In this document: positions 8,039 to 14,689 of the stretch, in pieces
How positions within the stretch are numbered: position 1 is the stretch's first letter
How the letters are laid out: each line of letters begins with the position of its first letter
The notes under the pieces: model-generated
What the model saw: the letters and a program-made list of their open reading frames with translations, nothing else
Database searches by the model: none
Told to the model about the DNA's origin: nothing
Made by a program: the position numbers and the translations under genes
Source of the DNA: Mycobacterium bourgelatii
GTDB taxonomy: Bacteria > Actinomycetota > Actinomycetes > Mycobacteriales > Mycobacteriaceae
Length of the DNA: 64,000 nucleotides
Assembly: GCF_010723575.1 (NCBI RefSeq)
Contig: NZ_BLKZ01000001.1
Span: 1,984,001-2,048,000, forward strand
Direction of reading: 5' to 3'

Positions 8039-8922
8039 CCGTTCTGGACAAGGCAGGGATCGTCGTCGTCGACAAGCCCGCCGGAATGACCAGTCACGAC
8101 GTGGTCGGGCGCTGCCGGCGAATCTTCGCCACCCGACGGGTGGGCCACGCGGGCACGCTGGACCCCATGGCCACCGGTGTGCTGGTCGTCGGAATCGAAC
8201 GCGCCACCAAGATTCTCGGTCTGCTGACCGCGACCTCGAAGGCATACGCCGCCACCATCCGGCTGGGTCAGACCACTTCCACCGAGGACGCGGAAGGCGA
8301 ACTGTTGCACTCGGTCTCCGCGGAACACCTCACCGATGACGCGATCGAGGCCGCCATCACCGGGTTGCGGGGTGACATCCTGCAGGTGCCGTCGGCGGTC
8401 AGCGCGATCAAGGTCGAGGGCCGTCGCGCCTATCAGCTGGCGCGTGCCGGCCAGTCCGTGGAGTTGGCGGCTCGGCCGGTGCGTATCGACCGTTTCGAGG
8501 TGCTGGCCGTTCGGCGCTCGGAAGGCCTTGTCGATCTCGACGTCGAGGTCGACTGCTCGTCCGGCACCTATATCCGGGCACTGGCCCGCGATCTGGGCGC
8601 CGCGCTCGGGGTGGGTGGCCACCTGACAGCGTTGCGCCGCACTCGCGTCGGCCGTTTCGGCCTGGACCAGGCGCTGACGCTGGAGGAGTTGGCACTACAG
8701 CCGCGGCTGAGCCTCAGCCTCGACGAGGCCTGCCTGCTGATGTTTCCCCGCCGCGACCTGAGCCCCGACGAGGCAGACGCCGCGCGCAACGGCCGGCCCC
8801 TGTCGCCCGCCGGTATCGACGGCATCTACGCGGCGTGCGACGGCGACCGCGTGATTGCGCTGCTGCGCGATGAGGGTTCGCGGACCAAGTCGGTGGTGGT
8901 AATCCGCCCCGCGACGCTGTGA
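8035..8922 (+). CDS. truB: tRNA pseudouridine-55 synthase TruB
   Basis: TruB isomerises U55 in the T-loop of tRNAs. The 295-residue protein has the standard order of motifs: IVVVDKPAGMTSHDVV at the N-terminus, GHAGTLDPMATGVL near residue 38 with the catalytic aspartate, KAYAATIRLGQTT near 70, PSAVSAIKVEGRRAY and SGTYIRALARDLG near 180. The C-terminal extension of about 90 residues is typical of actinobacterial TruB. The ATG overlaps the pptT stop (ATGA). In M. tuberculosis an IS-type resolvase and transposase pair sits between truB and ltp1; here the next gene follows after 49 bases with no mobile element. Confidence 0.95.
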   Translation: MTVLDKAGIVVVDKPAGMTSHDVVGRCRRIFATRRVGHAGTLDPMATGVLVVGIERATKILGLLTATSKAYAATIRLGQTTSTEDAEGELLHSVSAEHLTDDAIEAAITGLRGDILQVPSAVSAIKVEGRRAYQLARAGQSVELAARPVRIDRFEVLAVRRSEGLVDLDVEVDCSSGTYIRALARDLGAALGVGGHLTALRRTRVGRFGLDQALTLEELALQPRLSLSLDEACLLMFPRRDLSPDEADAARNGRPLSPAGIDGIYAACDGDRVIALLRDEGSRTKSVVVIRPATL

Positions 8923-8971
8923 TGCACACTTGGAGCGAATCGCTTCGCAGAGCCGGCTGAAGGAGGCAATG

Positions 8972-10171
8972 ATGCCTAAATCGTCCAACAGGGTTTTCGT
9001 CGTCGGGGTGGGGATGACGAAGTTCGAAAAGCCGGGCCGGCGCGAAGGTTGGGACTACCCCCAGATGGCCAAGGAGTCCGGCACCAAGGCGCTGCAGGAC
9101 GCCGGGATCGAGTACCGCGAGATCGAGCAGGGCTACGTCGGTTATGTCGCCGGCGATTCCACCAGCGGCCAGCGCGCCCTTTATGAACTGGGCTTGACGG
9201 GCATCCCGATCGTCAATGTCAACAACAACTGCTCCACCGGATCCACCGCGCTGTACCTCGGCGCGCAGGCCATCCGCGGCGGACTGGCCGACTGCGTGCT
9301 GGCACTGGGCTTCGAGAAGATGCAGCCCGGATCGTTGCAGGGCGGCTTCCAGGATCGCGAATCACCGCTCGGCAACCACGTGAAGGCACTGGCCGAGATC
9401 GACGAGTTCGCTTTCCCGGTGGCGCCGTGGATGTTTGGCGCGGCGGGCCGCGAACACATGAAGAAGTACGGCACCACCGCCGAGCACTTCGCCAAGATCG
9501 GTTACAAGAACCACAAGCACTCGGTGAACAACCCGTACGCCCAGTTCCAAGAGGAATACACCCTCGACGACATCCTGGCCGCGAAGATGATTTCCGATCC
9601 CCTCACCAAGCTGCAGTGCTCGCCCACCTCGGACGGCTCGGCCGCGGTGGTGCTGGCCAGTGAGGAGTATGTGGCCCAACACGATCTGGCCGGGCAGGCG
9701 GTGGAGATCGTCGGGCAGGCGATGACCACCGACTTCGCCTCCACCTTCGACGGCAGTGCCCGCAACATCATCGGCTATGACATGAATGTCCAAGCCGCAC
9801 AACAGGTTTACCAGCAGTCGGGGCTGGGGCCGGACGACTTCCAGGTGATCGAGCTGCACGACTGCTTCTCCGCCAACGAGCTGCTGCTCTACGAGGCGCT
9901 CGGGCTGTGCGGCGAGGGTGAGGCGCCCAAGCTGGTCGACGACAACCAGACCACCTACGGCGGGCGGTGGGTGGTGAACCCCTCGGGCGGGCTGATCTCC
10001 AAGGGCCACCCGCTGGGCGCGACCGGACTGGCCCAGTGCTCGGAGCTGACCTGGCAGTTGCGCGGTACCGCCGACAAGCGTCAGGTCGACAACGTGACGG
10101 CCGCGCTGCAGCACAACATCGGTCTGGGCGGGGCGGCCGTCGTCACCGCTTACCAGCGCGCCGAACGGTAG
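8972..10171 (+). CDS. ltp1: Thiolase-fold lipid-transfer protein Ltp1
   Basis: This 399-residue protein belongs to the SCP-X/thiolase class. In mycobacteria, Ltp-type proteins act in degradation of sterol or branched acyl-CoA chains as thiolases or aldolases. Thiolase landmarks are visible: the nucleophile region NNNCSTGSTALY near residue 80, HDCFSANELLLYEALGLC near 295 and GGLISKGHPLGATGLAQ near 345. AGGAGG at 8961-8966 is a strong ribosome site, which supports the second of two adjacent ATGs (8972); ATG 8969 adds one Met. The gene is followed at once by fadE21, forming a likely beta-oxidation operon. Order and sequence match M. tuberculosis Rv2790c. Confidence 0.92.
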   Translation: MPKSSNRVFVVGVGMTKFEKPGRREGWDYPQMAKESGTKALQDAGIEYREIEQGYVGYVAGDSTSGQRALYELGLTGIPIVNVNNNCSTGSTALYLGAQAIRGGLADCVLALGFEKMQPGSLQGGFQDRESPLGNHVKALAEIDEFAFPVAPWMFGAAGREHMKKYGTTAEHFAKIGYKNHKHSVNNPYAQFQEEYTLDDILAAKMISDPLTKLQCSPTSDGSAAVVLASEEYVAQHDLAGQAVEIVGQAMTTDFASTFDGSARNIIGYDMNVQAAQQVYQQSGLGPDDFQVIELHDCFSANELLLYEALGLCGEGEAPKLVDDNQTTYGGRWVVNPSGGLISKGHPLGATGLAQCSELTWQLRGTADKRQVDNVTAALQHNIGLGGAAVVTAYQRAER

Positions 10172-10182
10172 GGGAGAGGGCC

Positions 10183-11436
10183 TTGATCGAGTGGTCCGAC
10201 ACCGACCTGATGGTGCGCGACGCCGTCCGTCAATTCATCGACAAGGAGATTCGTCCGAACCTCGACGCCCTGGAAACCGGTGAGCTGTCGCCGTATCCGA
10301 TCGTGCGGAAGCTGTTCAGCCAGTTCGGTCTCGACGTCATGGCCGCCGAAGCGGTCAAGTCGATGTTGGACAAGGAGCGCGCCGGCGTCACCAAGGCCGA
10401 AAAGCCGGACACGGCAAACGGATCGGGCGGACTGGGCGCCCAGGGGTCGATGGCCGCGGTGCTGATCTCCGAACTGTCCGGGGTGAGCATCGGCCTGCTG
10501 AGCACGGCGGTGGTGAGCCTCGGACTGGGCGCCGCGACCATCATGAGCCGCGGCACGCTGGCCCAGAAGGAGCGCTGGCTGCCGCAGCTGATGACGCTGG
10601 AAAAGATTGCGGCGTGGGCGATTACCGAGCCCGACTCCGGGTCGGACGCGTTCGGCGGCATGAAGACGACCGTCAAGCGCGACGGCGAAGACTACATCCT
10701 CAACGGGCAGAAGACGTTCATCACCAACGGGCCTTACGCCGACGTCCTGATCGTCTACGCGAAGCTCATCGAAGAGTCCGAGGCCGGGTCGGCGGCGGAC
10801 CGGCGTAACCGTCCGGTGCTGGTGTTCGTGCTCGATTCCGGAATGCCGGGCCTGACCCAGGGCAAGCCGTTCAAGAAGATGGGCATGATGTCCTCGCCCA
10901 CCGGCGAACTGTTCTTCGACAACGTGCGGCTCACCCCGGACCGCCTGCTGGGCGAGAGCGAACAGCACAGCGAAGGCGACGGCCGCGACAGTGCCCGCGC
11001 CAACTTCGCCGTGGAACGCCTCGGGGTCGCGCTGATGGCGCTGGGCATCATCAACGAATGCCACCGGCTGTGCGTGGATTACGCCAAGACCCGCACCCTG
11101 TGGGGCAAGAACATCGGGCAGTTCCAACTGATCCAGCTCAAGCTGGCCAAGATGGAGATCGCCCGAATCAACGTGCAGAACATGGTCTTTCAGATGTTGG
11201 AGCGCCAGAAGGTCGGCAAACAGCCGACGCTGGCCGAGGCGTCGGCGATCAAGCTGTACTCCTCGGAGGCCGCCACCGAGGTTGCCATGGAGGCGGTTCA
11301 GCTGTTCGGCGGCAACGGTTATATGGCCGAGTACCGGGTGGAACAGCTGGCCCGCGACGCGAAGTCGCTGATGATCTACGCCGGCAGCAACGAAGTCCAG
11401 GTGACGCACATCGCCAGGGGGCTGCTCAGCTCCTGA
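10183..11436 (+). CDS. fadE21: Acyl-CoA dehydrogenase FadE21
   Basis: This FAD-dependent acyl-CoA dehydrogenase of 417 residues would introduce the 2,3 double bond of acyl-CoA in beta-oxidation. It shows the FAD and substrate motif AWAITEPDSGSDAFGG near residue 146, the ADTLRG-like loop replaced by LNGQKTFITNGPYAD, and the C-terminal YAGSNEVQVTHIARGLL, where the Glu is in the position of the base in this family. The start is TTG at 10183, placed after GGGGAGAGGG (10171-10180); it gives the expected N-terminus IEWSDTDLMVRDAVRQF. A longer frame is open but overlaps ltp1. It is probably co-transcribed with ltp1 and corresponds to Rv2789c. Confidence 0.92.
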   Translation: MIEWSDTDLMVRDAVRQFIDKEIRPNLDALETGELSPYPIVRKLFSQFGLDVMAAEAVKSMLDKERAGVTKAEKPDTANGSGGLGAQGSMAAVLISELSGVSIGLLSTAVVSLGLGAATIMSRGTLAQKERWLPQLMTLEKIAAWAITEPDSGSDAFGGMKTTVKRDGEDYILNGQKTFITNGPYADVLIVYAKLIEESEAGSAADRRNRPVLVFVLDSGMPGLTQGKPFKKMGMMSSPTGELFFDNVRLTPDRLLGESEQHSEGDGRDSARANFAVERLGVALMALGIINECHRLCVDYAKTRTLWGKNIGQFQLIQLKLAKMEIARINVQNMVFQMLERQKVGKQPTLAEASAIKLYSSEAATEVAMEAVQLFGGNGYMAEYRVEQLARDAKSLMIYAGSNEVQVTHIARGLLSS

Positions 11437-11441
11437 CGGTC

Positions 11442-11504
11442 CCGCGAGCCTGAAATTTTGCAGGTCCGCAGTCGAACTTTTGCTGCAAATCTTCAGGCTC
11501 GCGG
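11442..11504. repeat. Inverted-repeat element, copy 1
   Basis: Two 22-nt arms (11442-11463 and 11483-11504) pair with two mismatches around a 19-nt loop. The outer part begins CCGCGAGCCTGAA and is perfectly mirrored. The loop contains TCGAACTTTT. Six bases after the fadE21 stop, it could act as a terminator, but the near-identical second copy downstream marks it as a repeated element. Confidence 0.8.
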
Positions 11505-11554
11505 ACGGGCTTGGAAGGCTCGGCCCCGCCGCGCGCCTCGCCCGCCCACCTGCG

Positions 11555-11613
11555 GCGAGCCTGAAATCTCGCAGGTTCGCACTCGAACTTTCCCTGCGAA
11601 TCTTCAGGCTCGC
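11555..11613. repeat. Inverted-repeat element, copy 2
   Basis: Second copy of the element at 11442, same orientation, offset by about 112 bases. Arms 11555-11574 and 11594-11613 pair at 17 of 20 positions, and the loop again carries TCGAACTTTC. Differences in the inner arm are partly compensated (TTGC/GCAA becomes TCGC/GCGA), which suggests that pairing is conserved. Confidence 0.8.
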
Positions 11614-11659
11614 GGACGGCGCCGCCGTAGGTGTCCCAGGGACATCGCCGCACCGCGGG

Positions 11660-12364
11660 CTAGGCGACCACCCAGATCGCCCGGGCGGCCGGGCTGCCCA
11701 GGTCGACGGTGGTCTCATCGCCGTCACCCGAATCGATGGCCACCGAGATCATCCCGGCGAATTCACGCCGCGTGAGCACCCGCAGCTGCGAGTCGAGGTT
11801 GATTCCCACGCTGTCGAAGTAGCGCAGCATCTCCGGGTCCGCATCCGAGATGCGGGCCACCGTCGCGGTGTCGCCGTCGCCGCAGGCCCACAACTGCCGT
11901 GCCGGCGGGCTGGGCACCTGTCCGTCGGAAGCGGGAATGGGGTCGCCGTGCGGGTCCCGGCGCGGGTATCCCAACTTGGCGTCGATGCGGGACACCAGGC
12001 GTTCGGACACCGCGTGTTCGAGCACCTCGGCCTCGTCGTGTACCTCGTCCCAGCTGTAGCCGAGCTCGTTGACCAGGAAAGTTTCCAGCAGCCGGTGGCG
12101 ACGCACCATCGCCAGCGCGGCCCTCCGACCGGACTCGGTCAGCGTCACCGCGCCGTATTTCTCGTGGTCGACCAGACCCTGCTCGGCGAGTTTGCGGATC
12201 GATTCCGACGCGGTGCTGGCGGACACCCCGATCTTCTCGGCCAGCATCTTGGTGCTGACCCGTTGCGGAGCCCCCTCGGGCGACCATTCCTGGGCCGTCC
12301 AGATGACCTTCAGGTAGTCCTGGGCAACCGCGGTGAGATCGCCAGGCTTGTCGTCAGCCCTCAC
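11660..12364 (-). CDS. sirR: DtxR-family metalloregulator SirR/MntR
   Basis: This transcriptional repressor of the DtxR/MntR family has 234 residues. The N-terminal winged helix (YLKVIWTAQEW, then KMLAEKIGVSASTASESIRKL near residue 40) is followed by the metal and dimer region with HRLLETFLVNELG and WDEVHDEAEVLEHAVSERL, which carry the usual His and Glu ligands. A C-terminal FeoA/SH3-like domain is present (LDSQLRVLTRREFAGMISVAI). The start is GTG at 12364, which matches the family N-terminus; the open frame to 12406 would run through a likely operator. The M. tuberculosis orthologue Rv2788 is a manganese-responsive regulator. It is divergent from ribF. Confidence 0.93.
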   Translation of the reverse strand: MRADDKPGDLTAVAQDYLKVIWTAQEWSPEGAPQRVSTKMLAEKIGVSASTASESIRKLAEQGLVDHEKYGAVTLTESGRRAALAMVRRHRLLETFLVNELGYSWDEVHDEAEVLEHAVSERLVSRIDAKLGYPRRDPHGDPIPASDGQVPSPPARQLWACGDGDTATVARISDADPEMLRYFDSVGINLDSQLRVLTRREFAGMISVAIDSGDGDETTVDLGSPAARAIWVVA

Positions 12365-12374
12365 AACCGAAAGT

Positions 12375-12393
12375 TTAGGCAATCCAGACCTAA
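12375..12393. promoter_or_regulatory. Candidate DtxR/MntR/IdeR-type operator
   Basis: On the minus strand the 19 bases read TTAGGTCTGGATTGCCTAA. This has the length and outer half-sites (TTAGG...CCTAA) of DtxR-family boxes and agrees with an IdeR-like consensus at about 14 of 19 positions. It lies 11 bases upstream of the sirR GTG and so could mediate autoregulation; ribF on the other side starts about 100 bases away. Confidence 0.5.
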
Positions 12394-12479
12394 CTTGGCT
12401 GAACATGCTTCGACCTGGTGTGGCGCGCGCGCTACCGGGCGCTTCGGGGCGCTTCTGGGCTTCACGAGGGCTCGCGCCG

Positions 12480-12485
12480 TAGGCT
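12480..12485 (+). promoter_or_regulatory. Candidate -10 box for ribF
   Basis: TAGGCT ends seven bases before the ribF GTG at 12493, the spacing of a leaderless mycobacterial transcript, and supports that GTG over the open upstream frame. Confidence 0.4.
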
Positions 12486-12492
12486 TGCGCTC

Positions 12493-13467
12493 GTGCAGCG
12501 GTGGCGCGGCCAGGACGAGATCCCCACGGACTGGGGTAGATGCGTACTCACCATCGGGGTGTTCGACGGGGTGCATCGCGGACACGCCGAATTGATCGCG
12601 CACGCGGTCAAAGCCGCCCGTGCCCGGGGCGTGCCGTCGGTGCTGATGACGTTCGACCCCCACCCCATGGAAGTGGTGTATCCGGGCAGTCACCCGGCGC
12701 AGCTGACCACGCTGACCCGCCGGGCCGAACTCGTCGAAGAGCTGGGCATCGACGTGTTCCTGGTGATGCCGTTCACCACCGATTTCATGAAGCTGACTCC
12801 TGATCGCTACATCCACGAACTGCTGGTCGAGCACCTGCATGTGGTGGAGGTCGTCGTCGGAGAGAACTTCACGTTCGGCAAGAAGGCTGCCGGCAACGTC
12901 GACACCCTGCGCAAGGCGGGCGAGCGGTTCGGCTTCGCGGTGGAGTCGATGTCGCTGCTGTCCGAGCACCACAGCAACGAGACGGTGACGTTCTCGTCCA
13001 CCTACATCCGCTCGTGTGTGGACGCGGGTGACATGGTGGCGGCAACCGAGGCGCTGGGGCGCCCGCATCGGGTCGAGGGCGTGGTGGTCCGGGGCTACGG
13101 TCGTGGGGCCGAGCTGGGTTTTCCGACGGCCAACGTGGCGCCGCCGATGTATTCGGCGATCCCGGCCGACGGGGTCTACGCCGCCTGGTTCACCGTCCTC
13201 GGCCACGGACCGGTGACCGGCACCGTCGTCCCGGGCGAGCGCTACCAGGCCGCGGTGTCGGTCGGGACCAATCCGACGTTCTCCGGGCGCACCCGCACCG
13301 TCGAGGCGTTCGTGCTCGACACCTCCGCGGACCTTTACGGCCAGCACGTGGCGCTGGACTTCGTCGCCCGCATTCGTGGGCAGAAGAAGTTCGACTCGGT
13401 GCAGGACCTGATCGCCGAGATCGGCAAAGACACCGAGCGCACGCGCGCCTTGCTGTCGGCGGGCTGA
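12493..13467 (+). CDS. ribF: Bifunctional riboflavin kinase/FMN adenylyltransferase RibF
   Basis: RibF converts riboflavin to FMN and then FAD in the cytoplasm. The 324-residue protein has an N-terminal nucleotidyltransferase with the HIGH-like GVFDGVHRGHAELIAH near residue 19 and SSTYIRSCVDAGDM near 172, and a C-terminal riboflavin kinase domain with GRGAELGFPTANVAPP (the PTAN motif) near 205 and SVGTNPTFSGRTRTVEAF. I chose GTG at 12493 because the next residues QRWRGQDEIPTDWGRCV are the usual start for mycobacterial RibF and a leaderless -10 box precedes it; the frame is open from 12418. It matches Rv2786c in order and sequence. Confidence 0.95.
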   Translation: MQRWRGQDEIPTDWGRCVLTIGVFDGVHRGHAELIAHAVKAARARGVPSVLMTFDPHPMEVVYPGSHPAQLTTLTRRAELVEELGIDVFLVMPFTTDFMKLTPDRYIHELLVEHLHVVEVVVGENFTFGKKAAGNVDTLRKAGERFGFAVESMSLLSEHHSNETVTFSSTYIRSCVDAGDMVAATEALGRPHRVEGVVVRGYGRGAELGFPTANVAPPMYSAIPADGVYAAWFTVLGHGPVTGTVVPGERYQAAVSVGTNPTFSGRTRTVEAFVLDTSADLYGQHVALDFVARIRGQKKFDSVQDLIAEIGKDTERTRALLSAG

Positions 13468-13592
13468 CACGCGCATTTCGGACGGCGGCGCTGCCGCTGC
13501 TAAACTGCCCAGCGATATCGGCGCGTGCTGCAGTTCGCGGCGGCCGTGCCGAGGAATTCACTGATCGCGGACCGATTGATGGAGATTTTTTC

Positions 13593-13862
13593 GTGGCGCT
13601 GACTGCTGAGCAGAAGAAAGAAATTCTGCGCAATTACGGCCTGCATGAGACCGACACCGGATCGCCGGAGGCGCAGATCGCGCTGCTGACCAAGCGCATC
13701 GCCGACCTGACCGAGCACCTCAAGGTGCACAAGCACGACCACCACTCCCGGCGCGGGTTGCTGCTGCTGGTCGGTCGTCGCAAGCGTCTGGTCAAGTACC
13801 TCACGCAGATCGACGTCGAGCGCTACCGCTCGCTGATCGAGCGGCTGGGGCTGCGCCGCTGA
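13593..13862 (+). CDS. rpsO: 30S ribosomal protein S15
   Basis: S15 is a primary binding protein of 16S rRNA in the small ribosomal subunit. The 89-residue sequence is complete and typical: ALTAEQKKEILRNYGLHETD at the N-terminus, TGSPEAQIALLTKRI, and the rRNA-binding HKHDHHSRRGLLLLVGRRKRL segment near residue 45. The start is GTG at 13593. The 125-base upstream region contains TAAACT at about 13500 and a GC-rich self-complementary segment before it, which may be promoter and leader structure. In many bacteria rpsO is linked to pnp; here lppU lies between them. Confidence 0.95.
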   Translation: MALTAEQKKEILRNYGLHETDTGSPEAQIALLTKRIADLTEHLKVHKHDHHSRRGLLLLVGRRKRLVKYLTQIDVERYRSLIERLGLRR

Positions 13863-13881
13863 CCTGCGCGTCATACGCGCC

Positions 13882-14406
13882 ATGCGCAACCTACTGCTGG
13901 CGCTAGCCGTCGCAGGATGCTGGCTCCTTGCGGGCTGTTCCTCGCGGCCCAATGCCGCCGACTACAAGGTCGGGGAGTGCATCAAGCTCAGCGGTTCACC
14001 GGATACGCCGCGGGCCGACACGGCGGCCTGCGGTAGCCCAGAGTCGAACTTCCGGCTGGTGGCATCGGTAGACGATCGCGAGCACTGCCCCGCGGACGTC
14101 GACTCTTCCTATTCGGCGATCAACGCGATTGACGGATCCAGCAAGACACTCTGCCTCGATGTCGACTGGGTGGTCGGTGGCTGCATGAGCATCGATCCCG
14201 GTCACGTCCTCGATCCGGTTCGCGTGGAGTGCAACGACGTGTCGGCACCCAACCGGCAGCGTGCGACCCAGATCTTGAAGCGCCCGGACGGTCCGGTCAG
14301 CGTCGACCAGTGCGCCACCGGCCTCGGTTACGTCTACGCCCAGCGGGGGTTCGTGGTGTGCGTCGAAGCCATGAGCGGCGCGCCCGCAGTACCGGGGCGA
14401 CCTTAA
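13882..14406 (+). CDS. lppU: Lipoprotein LppU
   Basis: This is a 174-residue predicted lipoprotein. The signal peptide MRNLLLALAVAGCWLLAGCS ends in the lipobox LAGC, so the mature protein should be diacylated on that cysteine and anchored to the outer face of the cytoplasmic membrane. The mature part has a VGECIKLSG start and about eight cysteines, suggesting disulfide bonds in the envelope. No enzymatic motif is recognised. It starts 19 bases after rpsO and precedes gpsI, the order of M. tuberculosis Rv2784c. The symbol rests on this synteny and the lipobox. Confidence 0.85.
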   Translation: MRNLLLALAVAGCWLLAGCSSRPNAADYKVGECIKLSGSPDTPRADTAACGSPESNFRLVASVDDREHCPADVDSSYSAINAIDGSSKTLCLDVDWVVGGCMSIDPGHVLDPVRVECNDVSAPNRQRATQILKRPDGPVSVDQCATGLGYVYAQRGFVVCVEAMSGAPAVPGRP

Positions 14407-14413
14407 CGCCCTG

Positions 14414-14689
14414 TAGAGTGAGAGCGTTCTGGACCGTTACGGTCCAGCAAATGGTGCAGCTCACGCAGATCCGCGCGGGCTGTTCCAGCGAGTCACTGCA
14501 TATGCAGGAGAACAGCCCGGTCTGATCGGGCGGTCTTCGGTAGTGGCTGCCGGGCTCTCCGGATCTGGAGCAGACCGGCCGCTTCGATCGATGGCCGTAG
14601 CCGAATTCGGACTCCGCTGGTCCTCCGGGAGCATTTTCGCGTGTGACGACGCGAAATAGCTGAATAACCGAGAGAGGCCGCACCGACGT
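14414..14689 (+). promoter_or_regulatory. Structured leader of gpsI (pnp)
   Basis: A TAGAGT -10 candidate (14414-14419) is followed by two strong structures. The first is a 9-1-9 perfect palindrome at 14429-14447 (core GGACCGTTACGGTCC). The second is a long hairpin whose outer arms GGGCTGTTC (14477-14485) and GAACAGCCC (14510-14518) enclose the palindrome CTGCATATGCAG (14496-14507). The gpsI ATG is at 14690, giving a leader of about 265 bases. In other bacteria pnp is autoregulated through a leader hairpin cut by RNase III, so this may be an analogous control region; that function is inferred. Confidence 0.5.

Noticed and set aside
11442..11613. CRISPR-like array
   Set aside because: There are only two units, each an inverted repeat with a conserved loop rather than a direct repeat with unique spacers, and no cas gene is nearby.
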